DNA from: AP-15 sp963737145
GTDB lineage: Bacteria > Pseudomonadota > Alphaproteobacteria > ATCC43930 > CGMCC-115725
Reading direction: 5' to 3'
DNA: 64,000 nucleotides
NCBI GenBank assembly: GCA_963737145.1
Contig: CAVTRO010000007.1
Coordinates: 806,001 to 870,000 of the forward strand
The notes under the pieces were generated by a model. The model did not search any database and was not told the DNA's origin. It saw only the letters and a program-made list of their open reading frames with translations. The position numbers and the translations under genes are program-made. Below are positions 9,673-18,300 of the stretch, piece by piece; positions within the stretch are counted from its first letter, which is position 1, and each line of letters opens with the position of its first letter.

Positions 9673-11232
9673 TTAGATCGTAATCTTGGTTCCATCGAAC
9701 CGCGTGAAGGTCCAGCTGGCATGCTCGTTATATACCGCCTTCTGGTCACGCAGCACGTGAATGGCGACCTCCTCGCCCAGGATCACCGACTTCTCGTAAT
9801 CGGAACGCCAGTGTACACCTGCATGGTTGCGCCCGATCGCGATATTCGCTGCTAGCTTGTTGGCCTCGCCGCCTAAGGTCAGTTTGTCAGGTCCGGTATA
9901 GGGTATGAGCGGCGCGAGCCCGTCGTCGCTCGCCATCATCGGCTGGGGAAACACCCAGTCCTCGTCGAAAATCGCCTTCAGCATCGTCGCGCACGCGCCG
10001 GCGACTGTCCCGTGCCCTTGCCCGTAGGAGGGGTGCCACGGGCTTCCCTCGGGAAAGGCCTGCGGCAAGAAAGCGCTGCCGTACGTGGCCTGGATCCGCT
10101 GGACTGCTTTGGAATTCAGCACGTCGCCATGGAGCGGATAAGCGAAATGCATTGGGTCCGAAGTCGGCAGCAACGTCTTGTGCACCAGGCCGCCATAGGC
10201 TTCCGGGCGCAGCGCGCGATGCACGAACCATTTCTGGAACCAGATTGCCTTCAGCGCCGGCGCTGCAATGGACGAAATCAGCGTCTTGGCATATGGTGTG
10301 CCGAACGTGCCAAACCCCTGCTCTTCCTTAGTGTTGTTGTACGGATTTCCGACATTGAACGGCGCGCTCAGATCAAGCGCCACCAGGCATGCGTTGAAAT
10401 ACGCCTCGAACAGCACGTCGACATGTACATAGGCGGCGAGCCCCCGCCCGTCCCTCAGATAACGCCGCATCGGATCGGGGTTATTGGGACCGAACGGCAG
10501 CGACCGCAGTTTTGTCGGATCGGTGGCCTGTCCGTTCTGCACCTTCAGCCAAGAGGCGAAGTCGGTCATGTAATCGAGCCCGCCGCCGCCGACCGGCAGG
10601 TAAGTCTGAAACGTCTGATCGACGTGGATCGCGCCATACTCAAACGGCAGCAGCAGAAATTGCGATATATACGGCCCAGCCAGATCCCCCGGGGTAAACC
10701 CGCGGAACAACGTCTGGGCGGTAACGTTTCCCGCCATCTTCGGCCCGCGGAAGTCGGAAATCGTACTGAGCTCGTCGGTCGCCGCCTGCGCCAGCGGATT
10801 GGTATTAAATTGGCTGAACGGCACATCGCGCAGCAATGCCATCCAGTAATCCTCCACCGCCTCGCCGGCTCGCCACGCGCTCGCGAGCCTCGGTGCCGGC
10901 GGCAGCACCAACGCCTGCGGATCGCGCCCTTCGAGCACATAGGCGAGACCCGCCTGCGGGTCGACCAGCGGGACGTCGCCGCCCAGTGCGATTGCCTCGA
11001 AATCCGTCGGTGTCCCAGTCTGTAGTGCGCCCAACATACTGTCGTAGGAGGATGGGACGACATTCCCCTTAGCGTCGTGCTCCAGCCCTTTGGAATAATT
11101 ACCCCAGCGCCCCGGATAGAGCGCTTCGTCGCCATTGTCGTGATGCGTCACGACGTGTTTTTCCGTCTTTGCAGCGCGGATACGGATCTTCTCCGCTTGA
11201 TCCGCGCGCGCATTGGGGCTCAAGGTCGGCAT
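9673..11232 (-). CDS. Vanadium-dependent haloperoxidase family protein
   Basis: Enzyme of the vanadium haloperoxidase/PAP2 acid phosphatase superfamily, 519 residues from the ATG at 11232, which has a GAGGAC ribosome site. The vanadate/phosphate pocket is visible: FVHRALRPEAYGG supplies a basic residue, WHPSYGQGHGTVAGA carries the Ser-Gly-His block, and IGRNHAGVHWRSDYEKS carries the second Arg and the catalytic His. These enzymes oxidise halides with hydrogen peroxide. I see no signal peptide or Tat motif, so a cytoplasmic location is likely unless exported otherwise. It is a single-gene unit divergent from the VOC gene. Phosphatase activity is possible instead. Confidence 0.85.
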   Translation of the reverse strand: MPTLSPNARADQAEKIRIRAAKTEKHVVTHHDNGDEALYPGRWGNYSKGLEHDAKGNVVPSSYDSMLGALQTGTPTDFEAIALGGDVPLVDPQAGLAYVLEGRDPQALVLPPAPRLASAWRAGEAVEDYWMALLRDVPFSQFNTNPLAQAATDELSTISDFRGPKMAGNVTAQTLFRGFTPGDLAGPYISQFLLLPFEYGAIHVDQTFQTYLPVGGGGLDYMTDFASWLKVQNGQATDPTKLRSLPFGPNNPDPMRRYLRDGRGLAAYVHVDVLFEAYFNACLVALDLSAPFNVGNPYNNTKEEQGFGTFGTPYAKTLISSIAAPALKAIWFQKWFVHRALRPEAYGGLVHKTLLPTSDPMHFAYPLHGDVLNSKAVQRIQATYGSAFLPQAFPEGSPWHPSYGQGHGTVAGACATMLKAIFDEDWVFPQPMMASDDGLAPLIPYTGPDKLTLGGEANKLAANIAIGRNHAGVHWRSDYEKSVILGEEVAIHVLRDQKAVYNEHASWTFTRFDGTKITI

Positions 11233-11532
11233 ATTGTCCTCGCGTTGTCGACAATCCCGATCAGCGGCGACAGGCTGTCGCTTACTTAGGGACGCAGCGA
11301 GAACTAGCACAGCTGCGAGCGCGGCACGTGTGAACTACCTCACTCGGATTTGGTCCAGTCGCCAGACCATGGGTGGCAACACGGCGTTGCATTGAGATCC
11401 CCGCGGATTGCCTCTTCCGCTCCGCCGCGCGCCCCGCCAGTTCGCGGCATCATCTTGACGATAGCCAGGATGAAAGCCTACACAGCGTCATCTGTGCTTC
11501 GCGGAAGCGCATGTACCGAGGGAGGATGGCAG
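11233..11532. other. Divergent intergenic region
   Basis: About 300 bases separate the divergent haloperoxidase and VOC genes. I see no convincing gene, RNA or repeat; promoters for both flanking genes are presumably here but no clear -35/-10 pair stands out. Confidence 0.4.
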
Positions 11533-12009
11533 ATGGCTCGCATCAGGCATATTGCACTCGTCACCGACGATCCTGCGAAGACCGCAGAATTCTACAAGGA
11601 ACATTTTGGCCTGACCGAGCTGTATCGCCGGCCCGGGGACACCGGGGAGAAGGGCGTTTGGCTCAGCGACGGATACATTTATTTCGCTATTCTGAAATAT
11701 GGCGAGCCCGGCGCTCCGAAGCTCGGCCCGGGGCAAACCTCCGAGATGCGTGGGATTCACCACATCGGATTTTATGTCGACGACGAGCAGGCAACGGCCA
11801 AGGAACTGGAAGCCGCAAATTATTCGCCCGTGCCGATCCCGAAAACCGAAGGGCCGGAGCGGACCCCGATGGGCGACGCCGTCAACTTGAAGTATTTGGG
11901 CCCCGATGACGTCCACATCGATATACGCAGCCGCGGCTGGAATGAAGCGATCAGCTTTGCGATGCAGCGCTACGACCTGACGCCGGTCAAAGAGGAAACA
12001 GCCGAATAG
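11533..12009 (+). CDS. VOC family (glyoxalase/dioxygenase fold) protein
   Basis: Vicinal oxygen chelate protein, 158 residues, with two beta-alpha-beta modules. MARIRHIALVTDDPAKTAEF carries the first putative metal His and IHHIGFYVDD the second. Such proteins are metal-dependent lyases, isomerases or dioxygenases on small substrates; which applies is unknown. The start is set by the GGAGG sequence upstream of the ATG. It lies 27 bases before the NIPSNAP gene and the pair is probably one transcript. Confidence 0.87.
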   Translation: MARIRHIALVTDDPAKTAEFYKEHFGLTELYRRPGDTGEKGVWLSDGYIYFAILKYGEPGAPKLGPGQTSEMRGIHHIGFYVDDEQATAKELEAANYSPVPIPKTEGPERTPMGDAVNLKYLGPDDVHIDIRSRGWNEAISFAMQRYDLTPVKEETAE

Positions 12010-12036
12010 TCGGCGAGCCGTTTCACTTTGTGAGGT

Positions 12037-12672
12037 ATGCCAATGATTTACGAAGTCCGTACCTACACCCTGCGCCCCGGAACCCTGGCCGAATTCGAGG
12101 AGCGCTATGAGAAGCGCCTCCCGCTGCGGGAGAAACACTCGAAATTGGGAGCCTTCTGGCACACCGAATTCGGCCCGCTCAATCAGGTCGTCCACGTCTA
12201 TCCTTACGATGATCTGCAGCACCGCACGAGAGTGCGCGCGGCAATGGCGCAGGACGCGGCGCGCAACGCGCTCCCGGGCGGCCAGGACCTGATCGTGGCG
12301 CAAGAGGCGGAGATCATGAACCCGGCGCCGTTCATGCGCCCGCTCGGCAGCCGCGACTATGGCACCGGCAATGTCTACGAGATGCGCACCTACACCTACG
12401 CCCCGGGCGACATCCCGAAGGTGCTGGACGCGTGGGGCAAGGCGATCGAGGCACGCGAGCGGTTCTCCCCGCTGGCGGCCTGCTGGACGAGCGAGCTCGG
12501 CGCGCTCAACAAATTCACCCACGTCTGGGTGTACAAGGACCTGAACGAGCGCGCCCGCGTGCGCGAGGAATCCCGCCGCCCGGGCGGCGCCTGGCCGCCG
12601 CAAGCCGGCGTCCGCCCGGTCCGCCAGGAAAACAAACTGCTGGTCCCGGCGGCCTTCTCACCGGTGCGGTAG
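12037..12672 (+). CDS. NIPSNAP family protein with two repeated domains
   Basis: Protein of 211 residues made of two tandem ferredoxin-like NIPSNAP domains, each opening with a Tyr-Glu-x-Arg-Thr-Tyr core (YEVRTYTLRPG at the N-terminus; YEMRTYTYAPGD about 107 residues later). Bacterial members are often found beside catabolic enzymes and have no settled biochemical role. Downstream a GC-rich hairpin separates it from the convergent ThDP enzyme gene. Confidence 0.9.
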   Translation: MPMIYEVRTYTLRPGTLAEFEERYEKRLPLREKHSKLGAFWHTEFGPLNQVVHVYPYDDLQHRTRVRAAMAQDAARNALPGGQDLIVAQEAEIMNPAPFMRPLGSRDYGTGNVYEMRTYTYAPGDIPKVLDAWGKAIEARERFSPLAACWTSELGALNKFTHVWVYKDLNERARVREESRRPGGAWPPQAGVRPVRQENKLLVPAAFSPVR

Positions 12673-12678
12673 CCCCCC

Positions 12679-12701
12679 GCGGGCCGGCCGTGCCGGCCCG
12701 C
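12679..12701. terminator. GC-rich hairpin between convergent genes
   Basis: GCGGGCCGG and CCGGCCCGC form a perfect nine-base-pair stem with a five-base loop, seven bases after the NIPSNAP stop. No T tract follows, so it may act as a weak or bidirectional terminator or protect 3' ends. Confidence 0.45.
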
Positions 12702-12739
12702 CCCGCGCGCCGGTTCCGAAGTCTGCTCTACCTCGCCCT

Positions 12740-14452
12740 TTATACGCCGCGGCAGATCACGTTGAGGAGCGCCTGGCGCTTCTCGACCGTGACGGCGCGC
12801 ACGGCACGATCGAGCGCTGCCGGCAGGGCGGCCGGATCCTCGACCCGCTCGCCATAGCCGCCGGCGGCGGCGCAGACTTCCTCAAAGGCCGGCAATTCGT
12901 CGAGGTCGATCAAGGGCGGCTTGTTGCTGCGCGCCGCTTCGCCCTGCGGGTACATACCCAAAGTGGCTCGGCGCACCGCACCCCACATCGAATTGTTCAT
13001 GACGACGAACAGCACCGGCAGTTTGTGCACCGCCGAGGCGTGATGGACCGCGACCGGGTTGCCGAACAGGTGTGACCCGTCGCCGAGAACGGCGATCACC
13101 AGGCGGTCGGGCGCGGCGAGCTTGGCGCCGAGCGCGGCGCCGCCGCCCCAGCCGAGACCGGAGGCCGTGCTCGAACCGAAATAGCTCCCCGGCATGTTCG
13201 ACCCGCAATGCTCGGGCATTAACGTGTATTCGTTGACGAGGATCGCGTTCTCGGGCTTGACCCGGGCGATGCAGGCGCTGGCCCAGGCCATGTCGATCGG
13301 GCGCATGCTCGCGGCGCTTTCGCGCGTCTTCTGCCACCCGGCGACGAGCGCCTCGCGCTGTTCAGCTACGCGGCGGCGCCGTTGCGAGAGGGCGGAAGCG
13401 CTAACCTGGCCGTCGAGAGCGGCGGCGAGCTCCGGTAGCGCCGCTGCGGCGGTTCCGGTCACCGCGAGATCGCACGGAAAACCGCGGATCGGATAGCGCG
13501 AAAACAGCGGATCGACGCCGAGATGAATGACCCGGCATTCCGGCCGCGGCGCCGCGAGGCTCGGTATCCACGGCACGTCGCATTCGAGGACGAGGATGGC
13601 GTCGGCGCCGTCGAGATAGGGTCCCGCGTCATAGCCGAGATGGCAGGGATGATCGGCGGGAAGGCACAGGTGACGCGGACGGTGCTGCACAACCGGGATC
13701 GCGAAACGCTGCGCAAAATTGCCGAGGGCTTCGGCAGCCGCCGGGTCGCGCCCGGCGCTGGCGGTAATGATCAGCGGATTGTCGGCCGCGGCGAGGAGAC
13801 GGGCCGCTTCCTCGATCGCGCCCTTGTCGGGGCCCGGCGGGGCGGCGGCAACACGGCGCGCCGGACTATCGTAGGAAAAACCGGGCAGCGGCGCCGCCAG
13901 CACCTCGCGCGGCAACGACAAATAAACCGGCCCGCTCGGGGCCGAGATCGCGACAGAGAGCGCGCGGTCGATCACCGTTTCGAGCTGCTGGCCGTTGCGC
14001 AACTCGTATTCCCATTTGACGATCTCGCGCAGCATGCCGGCCTGATCGAACATCTCCTGCGCCCAGTGGATATAGACGTCGCGGGCTCCGGGAAGCCCGC
14101 TCTCGGTCAGCGGCGAGCGGCCGGCGGTGAACAGGATCGGTACATTGTCGCGCGCCGCATTGAGCGCGCCGCATACGCCGTTCGCAGTTCCGACGCTGAC
14201 ATGCACCATTACCGTTGCCACCCGGCGCGCCACGACCGCGTAGCCATGCGCCATCGAGAAGGCGAGGTTCTCGTGAGTGGCGAGCACCGGCTGCGGCACC
14301 GGCGTGCCGGTCCGCGCCGCCTTCGCGAACGCCTCGACGAGCGGCGCGAAATCGGTGCCCGCATTGGCGAACAGATATTCGACCCCGCGCTCGGCGAGCA
14401 GCGCGAGATAGGCCTCGGTCACATTCTCGACCGCGAGTTCTTTGCGGGGCAT
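12740..14452 (-). CDS. Thiamine pyrophosphate-requiring enzyme (acetolactate synthase-like)
   Basis: ThDP enzyme of the acetolactate synthase/benzoylformate decarboxylase superfamily, 570 residues with the usual three domains. The activating Glu is in the N-terminal ATHENLAFSMAHGYA segment, and the C-terminal cofactor motif runs from GDGSHLFG to VVMNN. A central FAD/NAD-like domain is present. Lack of a partner small subunit argues against a biosynthetic acetolactate synthase; a 2-oxo acid decarboxylase, oxalyl-CoA decarboxylase-like or other C-C lyase is possible. The substrate is unknown. It is followed, after a repeat, by the alpha/beta hydrolase gene further upstream on the same strand. 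Confidence 0.87.
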   Translation of the reverse strand: MPRKELAVENVTEAYLALLAERGVEYLFANAGTDFAPLVEAFAKAARTGTPVPQPVLATHENLAFSMAHGYAVVARRVATVMVHVSVGTANGVCGALNAARDNVPILFTAGRSPLTESGLPGARDVYIHWAQEMFDQAGMLREIVKWEYELRNGQQLETVIDRALSVAISAPSGPVYLSLPREVLAAPLPGFSYDSPARRVAAAPPGPDKGAIEEAARLLAAADNPLIITASAGRDPAAAEALGNFAQRFAIPVVQHRPRHLCLPADHPCHLGYDAGPYLDGADAILVLECDVPWIPSLAAPRPECRVIHLGVDPLFSRYPIRGFPCDLAVTGTAAAALPELAAALDGQVSASALSQRRRRVAEQREALVAGWQKTRESAASMRPIDMAWASACIARVKPENAILVNEYTLMPEHCGSNMPGSYFGSSTASGLGWGGGAALGAKLAAPDRLVIAVLGDGSHLFGNPVAVHHASAVHKLPVLFVVMNNSMWGAVRRATLGMYPQGEAARSNKPPLIDLDELPAFEEVCAAAGGYGERVEDPAALPAALDRAVRAVTVEKRQALLNVICRGV

Positions 14453-14550
14453 GGGTCCCCTCCGCCGTCGACTTCGACCGTCACAGGATACATCCCTTGT
14501 GCCGCGAGGACAATTTCGCGTCGGAATTGCGGCGCGGCCCCCACCTATTT

Positions 14551-14600
14551 CCTCCCCCGCTTGCGGGGGAGGGCTAGGGTGGAGGCAGGCCGGTGAGGGT
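14551..14600. repeat. Dispersed palindromic repeat (family B)
   Basis: CCTCCCCCGC and GCGGGGGAGG form a hairpin around TT, followed by a GGTGGAGGCAGGCCGGTGAGGG tail read across about 14578-14599. Related palindromes occur at 21895-22065, 53063-53139 and 62625-62665. It lies between two minus-strand genes. Confidence 0.6.
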
Positions 14601-14605
14601 TGCGG

Positions 14606-15412
14606 TCAGCACGCTCGGCGCTGCGTTTCGAGCCAGCCGATCATGATCCGGTTGAAGGCGTCGGGCGCTTCGACATTCGGGAAATGGCGCATGGCCGCGA
14701 TTTCCTCGTAGCGCCCGCCTGGCACTAGTCCGGCAAGCCGGCGGTTCTCGCTCGCCGGGGTGCCGGGATCGTCGGCGCCGCACACGACCAAAACCGGGAT
14801 GCGCAAAGACGGCAGCTTGGCGGTGAAGTCGAAATTCATGATCGCCGCCGAGCACCCCAGGTAACCCGCCGGCGTCATCGCCGCGACGGTGTCGCGGATC
14901 TGCTTCCAGCGCCCGGGTTTGCTCGACTTGAAGGCGTCGGTGAACCAGCGTTCCACCGTGCCGTCGGCGAGCGGTTCGAGCGAGTTGGCGCGGCGCACCG
15001 TGCTCATGCGTTCTTCCCACATCGCCGCCGCGCCGGAGGGGCTCGCCGGCAGCGTGTCGCACCACATCGCCGAGATCAGCTTGGCGCCGTGCTCGATCGC
15101 GAAAGCCTGGCCGATCATCCCGCCGATCGACAGGCCGATATAGTGCACGCGCGGGATCGCCAGCGCGTCGAGCACGGTGGCGACATCGCCGGCGAGCGCC
15201 TGCATCGTGTAGTCGCCGGCAACCGGGTCGCTGCCGCCGTGGCCGCGCATGTCGAGGCGCAGCACGCGAAACCCGGCCTCGAGCAATGGCGGCACCTGCT
15301 CGGCCCAGCTGCCGCCGTCAGAGGCCAGCGAGTGCGTAATGCAAACGACGGGCCCGTTCTCCGGCCCGGTGAGATCGTAATAGAGGCGGCCTCTTGGGAG
15401 CGGCAGCAACAT
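14606..15412 (-). CDS. Alpha/beta hydrolase (3-oxoadipate enol-lactonase-like)
   Basis: Alpha/beta hydrolase of 268 residues. The nucleophile elbow is GLSIGG, the acid lies in VVCGADDPGTP, and the catalytic His is in MRHFPNVEAP. The oxyanion region is ITHSLASDGGSW. The overall pattern resembles PcaD-type 3-oxoadipate enol-lactonases, but no other protocatechuate gene is next to it, so the substrate is left open. It is 22 bases downstream of the NnrU gene on the same strand. Confidence 0.85.
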   Translation of the reverse strand: MLLPLPRGRLYYDLTGPENGPVVCITHSLASDGGSWAEQVPPLLEAGFRVLRLDMRGHGGSDPVAGDYTMQALAGDVATVLDALAIPRVHYIGLSIGGMIGQAFAIEHGAKLISAMWCDTLPASPSGAAAMWEERMSTVRRANSLEPLADGTVERWFTDAFKSSKPGRWKQIRDTVAAMTPAGYLGCSAAIMNFDFTAKLPSLRIPVLVVCGADDPGTPASENRRLAGLVPGGRYEEIAAMRHFPNVEAPDAFNRIMIGWLETQRRAC

Positions 15413-15434
15413 CAGATTTTCTCCTCGTCAGATG

Positions 15435-16130
15435 TCAGGGGATCACGACCGGCGCACCGGCAATGATCGCGTGACCGTTGTAAAGGACCGCGTAGAGCAG
15501 CAGACCGGCGATGACCCGCAACAGGCTGATGTCGCGCCAGCGCAACCGGGTGCGGCCGGTAACCAGCGCGGCAAACGGCACATTCGACGTGACTTCGGCG
15601 AGCCGCGCCCAGTTGCTGCCAAGGGCGAGGCGCTTCTTGCGGTCGATCAGCACGGCGCCGCCGAGCGATAGCGCGGCGAACGCGCCAAAGAACAGCAGCG
15701 AGCGCAAGTCGCCATTGGCGATGACGTGGCTCACCGCCCACAGCCCGATCGCCCACATGACCGGGTGACGCGTAACGCGCAGCACGCCCGGAGCCGGATC
15801 GTCTGCCCTGGCAAACCGCTCCATCCCGACGGTGGTCGGATTGGGGGTGGTGTAGCCGGCGATCAGCAGGATCGCCGCCAACGGCATGACGGCGACCGGA
15901 ACAAGAGCCATCCACCTTTCCCGAGGCCACAAAGGAATGGTCGGTGCGTGCGAATAGGCCACCAGAAGCCACGCCAACGTTACCAAAGCGACCAGCGAAT
16001 AGACGGCGAGAAAGCCCCGTTCGCCTAGCTGATCGCGCAAGGCTCCGCGCAGCCAGGTGCTCGACAGCGCCACGTGGCTGCCGCAGAACGCAATTGCGGC
16101 GATGGCCAGCGAGAGGAGAGCATGGCTCAT
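15435..16130 (-). CDS. NnrU family membrane protein
   Basis: Integral membrane protein of 231 residues with about five or six hydrophobic segments. The TRHPVMWAIGLWA segment and the nearby NGD are typical of NnrU, a member of the isoprenylcysteine methyltransferase-like membrane family. NnrU was named from denitrification gene clusters, but here no denitrification genes are nearby, and most homologues are of unknown role. It begins 12 bases after the DUF167 gene, suggesting a YggT-DUF167-NnrU-hydrolase operon. Confidence 0.87.
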   Translation of the reverse strand: MSHALLSLAIAAIAFCGSHVALSSTWLRGALRDQLGERGFLAVYSLVALVTLAWLLVAYSHAPTIPLWPRERWMALVPVAVMPLAAILLIAGYTTPNPTTVGMERFARADDPAPGVLRVTRHPVMWAIGLWAVSHVIANGDLRSLLFFGAFAALSLGGAVLIDRKKRLALGSNWARLAEVTSNVPFAALVTGRTRLRWRDISLLRVIAGLLLYAVLYNGHAIIAGAPVVIP

Positions 16131-16142
16131 CGGGCCGCCGCC

Positions 16143-16472
16143 TTACCCGCCGGGCAGACGGGCGATCTCGGGAGCGACCTGCTCGACCAGGCGCTGCGGA
16201 TCGCCGGCGATGCGTACAATCTTGTTTCGGCTGGTCGAGCCCCCAATGATCGAGAGGTCGCGGCGCGGAAGGCGCCACACACGGGCGAGCAATTGCAGCA
16301 GCGCCTCATTGGCGCGCCCGGCTTCTGCCGGTGCGGTAACCGTCGCCTTGAGCACTTGCCCGCCCTCCGCCGACGCGGCGACCGCCACTAGGCGGTCGGT
16401 CCGGGCGCGCGGCGACAGCCGGATCGCCACCCGCACGCCGTCCATCGCCGCCTTGAGAGGTCCATCAGGCAA
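16143..16472 (-). CDS. DUF167 (YggU) family protein
   Basis: Small cytoplasmic protein of about 100-109 residues with the DUF167 core: RLSPRARTDR, then VTAPAEAGRANEALLQLLA, then IIGGSTSRNKIVRIAGDP. The function is unknown. It overlaps the end of the yggT-like gene by eight bases; the YggT-YggU pairing is conserved in many proteobacteria. An internal Met (tenth residue) is an alternative start. Confidence 0.9.
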   Translation of the reverse strand: MPDGPLKAAMDGVRVAIRLSPRARTDRLVAVAASAEGGQVLKATVTAPAEAGRANEALLQLLARVWRLPRRDLSIIGGSTSRNKIVRIAGDPQRLVEQVAPEIARLPGG

Positions 16473-16743
16473 AGTATTCGAACAAAAGATTGCGCACGAA
16501 CCAGAGAAGCAAAATGAGGATCACCGGCGAAATGTCGATCCCGCCGAGATCGGGGAGCACGCGGCGGATGGGCCGCAGCAGCGGCTCGGTTACGCGCCAC
16601 AGGAAGTCGCCGATCGTCGCGACGACGCGGTTGTACCGGTTGACAATGCCGAAAGCGACGAGCCAGCTCAGCACCGCCTGGCCAATCAGCAGCCAGACGT
16701 AGATCGAGATCACCGTGCTGACGAGGTTCAGGAAGGCGTACAT
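16465..16743 (-). CDS. YggT family membrane protein
   Basis: Membrane protein of 92 residues with two transmembrane segments separated by the conserved loop TEPLLRPIRRVLPDLGGIDISP, which defines the YggT family. Members have been linked to envelope and osmotic functions and, in plants, thylakoid biogenesis; a precise role is not known. It is the first gene of the operon with DUF167. Confidence 0.93.
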   Translation of the reverse strand: MYAFLNLVSTVISIYVWLLIGQAVLSWLVAFGIVNRYNRVVATIGDFLWRVTEPLLRPIRRVLPDLGGIDISPVILILLLWFVRNLLFEYFA

Positions 16744-16900
16744 CTGGCGGGAACCTCGACGGCGAGTGGCAGCTAGACCGTACCGTCAGCCGCGGAGGTC
16801 TGCAAGGTGCGGACACCGCTCGGGTCCGGAGCCTGGCTTGACACGCCGCCGCACGATCAGCATAGTTCAGCCGCGCCCCGTGAAGGGCGACGGACGCCAT

Positions 16901-16976
<76 letters not shown>

Positions 16977-16997
16977 TCGATCTCCTGAGATGTCCAT

Positions 16998-17624
16998 TCA
17001 GCTCAAAGCGACTTCGAAGCCGCGCTTGACACCCGGGCGCGCCATCATTGTCTCATACCAGCGCTTGACGTTCGGGAAGTCGGCCAGATCGACCTGATGG
17101 CGCTCGTGCCGCCACGCCCAGCCGAGGATGGCGAAATCGGCGATCGAGATATCGCCACCGGCGAACTCGGCCTCGCCGAGCCGTTTGTCGAGCACGCCGT
17201 AGAGCCGGCGGGTCTCTTTTGAATAGCGTTCGAGGCCGTAGCGCCGGTCCTGCTCGTTGGCGACTTGCAGGAAGTGGTGCACCTGACCGGGCATCGGACC
17301 AAAACCGCCCATCTGCCACATCAGCCATTCGAGCACCGGAACTTGGCGGCGCAAATCTGCGGGCCAGAACTTGCCGGTTTTCTCACCGAGAAAGATCAGG
17401 ATCGCACCCGATTCAAAGATGCTGATCGGCTGCCCCCCCGGCCCCTCGGGGTCGACGATCGCCGGGATCTTGCTGTTGGGGCTGATCTTGACGAAAGCGG
17501 GGGCGAATTGCTCACCTTTTGAGATATTGACCGTCTTCACGGTGTAGGGCAGGCCCATTTCTTCCAAGGCCACACTTATCTTGCGGCCGTTTGGGGTATT
17601 CCAGGTGTGGAGTTCGATGCTCAT
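16998..17624 (-). CDS. Glutathione S-transferase family protein (YfcG/YghU-like)
   Basis: Protein of 208 residues with an N-terminal thioredoxin fold and a C-terminal helical domain. ELHTWNTPNGRKISVALEEM and SPNSKIPAIVD with the following ESGAI give the glutathione-binding site, including the cis-Pro and Glu-Ser pair. The TPNGRK start is characteristic of the Nu-class disulfide-bond oxidoreductases YfcG and YghU, which act with glutathione disulfide rather than classical transferase substrates. It stands alone. Confidence 0.9.
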   Translation of the reverse strand: MSIELHTWNTPNGRKISVALEEMGLPYTVKTVNISKGEQFAPAFVKISPNSKIPAIVDPEGPGGQPISIFESGAILIFLGEKTGKFWPADLRRQVPVLEWLMWQMGGFGPMPGQVHHFLQVANEQDRRYGLERYSKETRRLYGVLDKRLGEAEFAGGDISIADFAILGWAWRHERHQVDLADFPNVKRWYETMMARPGVKRGFEVALS

Positions 17625-17711
17625 CGCGACCGGCCTTTCCTACGACATTGGTTTCCGCCATGCCTCAGAATTACCGTGATCGCGCCCGGCATCAAGCGCC
17701 GATCGCCGGCG

Positions 17712-18185
17712 TTACGGGCGAATGCAGTCGAAGAATGCGATGTTCTCCTGCGCTTCGAGGAAGCGCGGCACCCGCTCGTATTGCGCGCAATGCTGCCTGG
17801 CAACGAGCGTCGTGCCGTCGATATCGCCGGAATATCCGACCTGGGCAGAATTGGCGTCACCTTGGAGCAGGAACGGCTTGGGCCCGGTGCACGCGGAGCC
17901 CAGCGCCGCGAAGAGCAATGTAAAAAAGAGCAAACGCGCAGCGGCGTGATTACGGGTGCTCAGTCCGCAGCAGCGTCCATTAACGACTGAATGAGTTGAA
18001 CCGGGTGGAGCACCGAGGGCGCGTTCGATGCGTCGAGGTCTGGCGCGAGGCTGAGAGTTCTGATCGATGGCAAAACTGACCACCGCCACTGTGACGAAGA
18101 CGATCGCCATTGCCCAGGCGGAAAATGTTCCGCCCCGCCTGCTGCCGTAGACGAACGGGTCGCGGCGCTGCGATCTCGGGCTCAT
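17712..18185 (-). CDS. Hypothetical membrane/lipoprotein-like protein
   Basis: An open frame of 157 residues with two hydrophobic stretches: TFSAWAMAIVFVTVAVVSFAI near the N-terminus and LLFFTLLFAALGSAC about residue 85. The second looks like a lipoprotein signal with the cysteine in GSAC, followed by TGPKPFLLQGDANSAQVGYS, a compact soluble domain with paired cysteines. Two readings are possible: one fused protein, or a short membrane ORF followed by a separate lipoprotein starting at an internal TTG. I favour a separate lipoprotein in the second half. No family was recognised with certainty. Confidence 0.45.
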   Translation of the reverse strand: MSPRSQRRDPFVYGSRRGGTFSAWAMAIVFVTVAVVSFAIDQNSQPRARPRRIERALGAPPGSTHSVVNGRCCGLSTRNHAAARLLFFTLLFAALGSACTGPKPFLLQGDANSAQVGYSGDIDGTTLVARQHCAQYERVPRFLEAQENIAFFDCIRP

Positions 18186-18271
18186 GGCTGTCCCTCTGTG
18201 CCAGGCGTCGCACGCTTTCTCCTCTCACGATTGGCAAGCCACGTCCAGGGCGTTCCCGCCCTGCTGCGGAT

Positions 18272-18300
18272 AACAGCTATTCGGGAGGCGAATAGCTGTT
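18272..18300. terminator. Perfect 12-bp hairpin at the murD2 stop codon
   Basis: AACAGCTATTCG and CGAATAGCTGTT form a perfect twelve-base-pair stem. On the minus strand, which carries murD2, the five-base loop is CCTCC. The stop codon of murD2 lies inside the stem. No U tract follows in either direction, so it may work as a processing or stability element, or as a terminator with help from Rho. Confidence 0.55.

Noticed and set aside
12740..14452. Biosynthetic acetolactate synthase large subunit
   Set aside because: No small regulatory subunit or ilv gene is nearby, and the sequence is closer to decarboxylase-like members; kept as a general ThDP enzyme.
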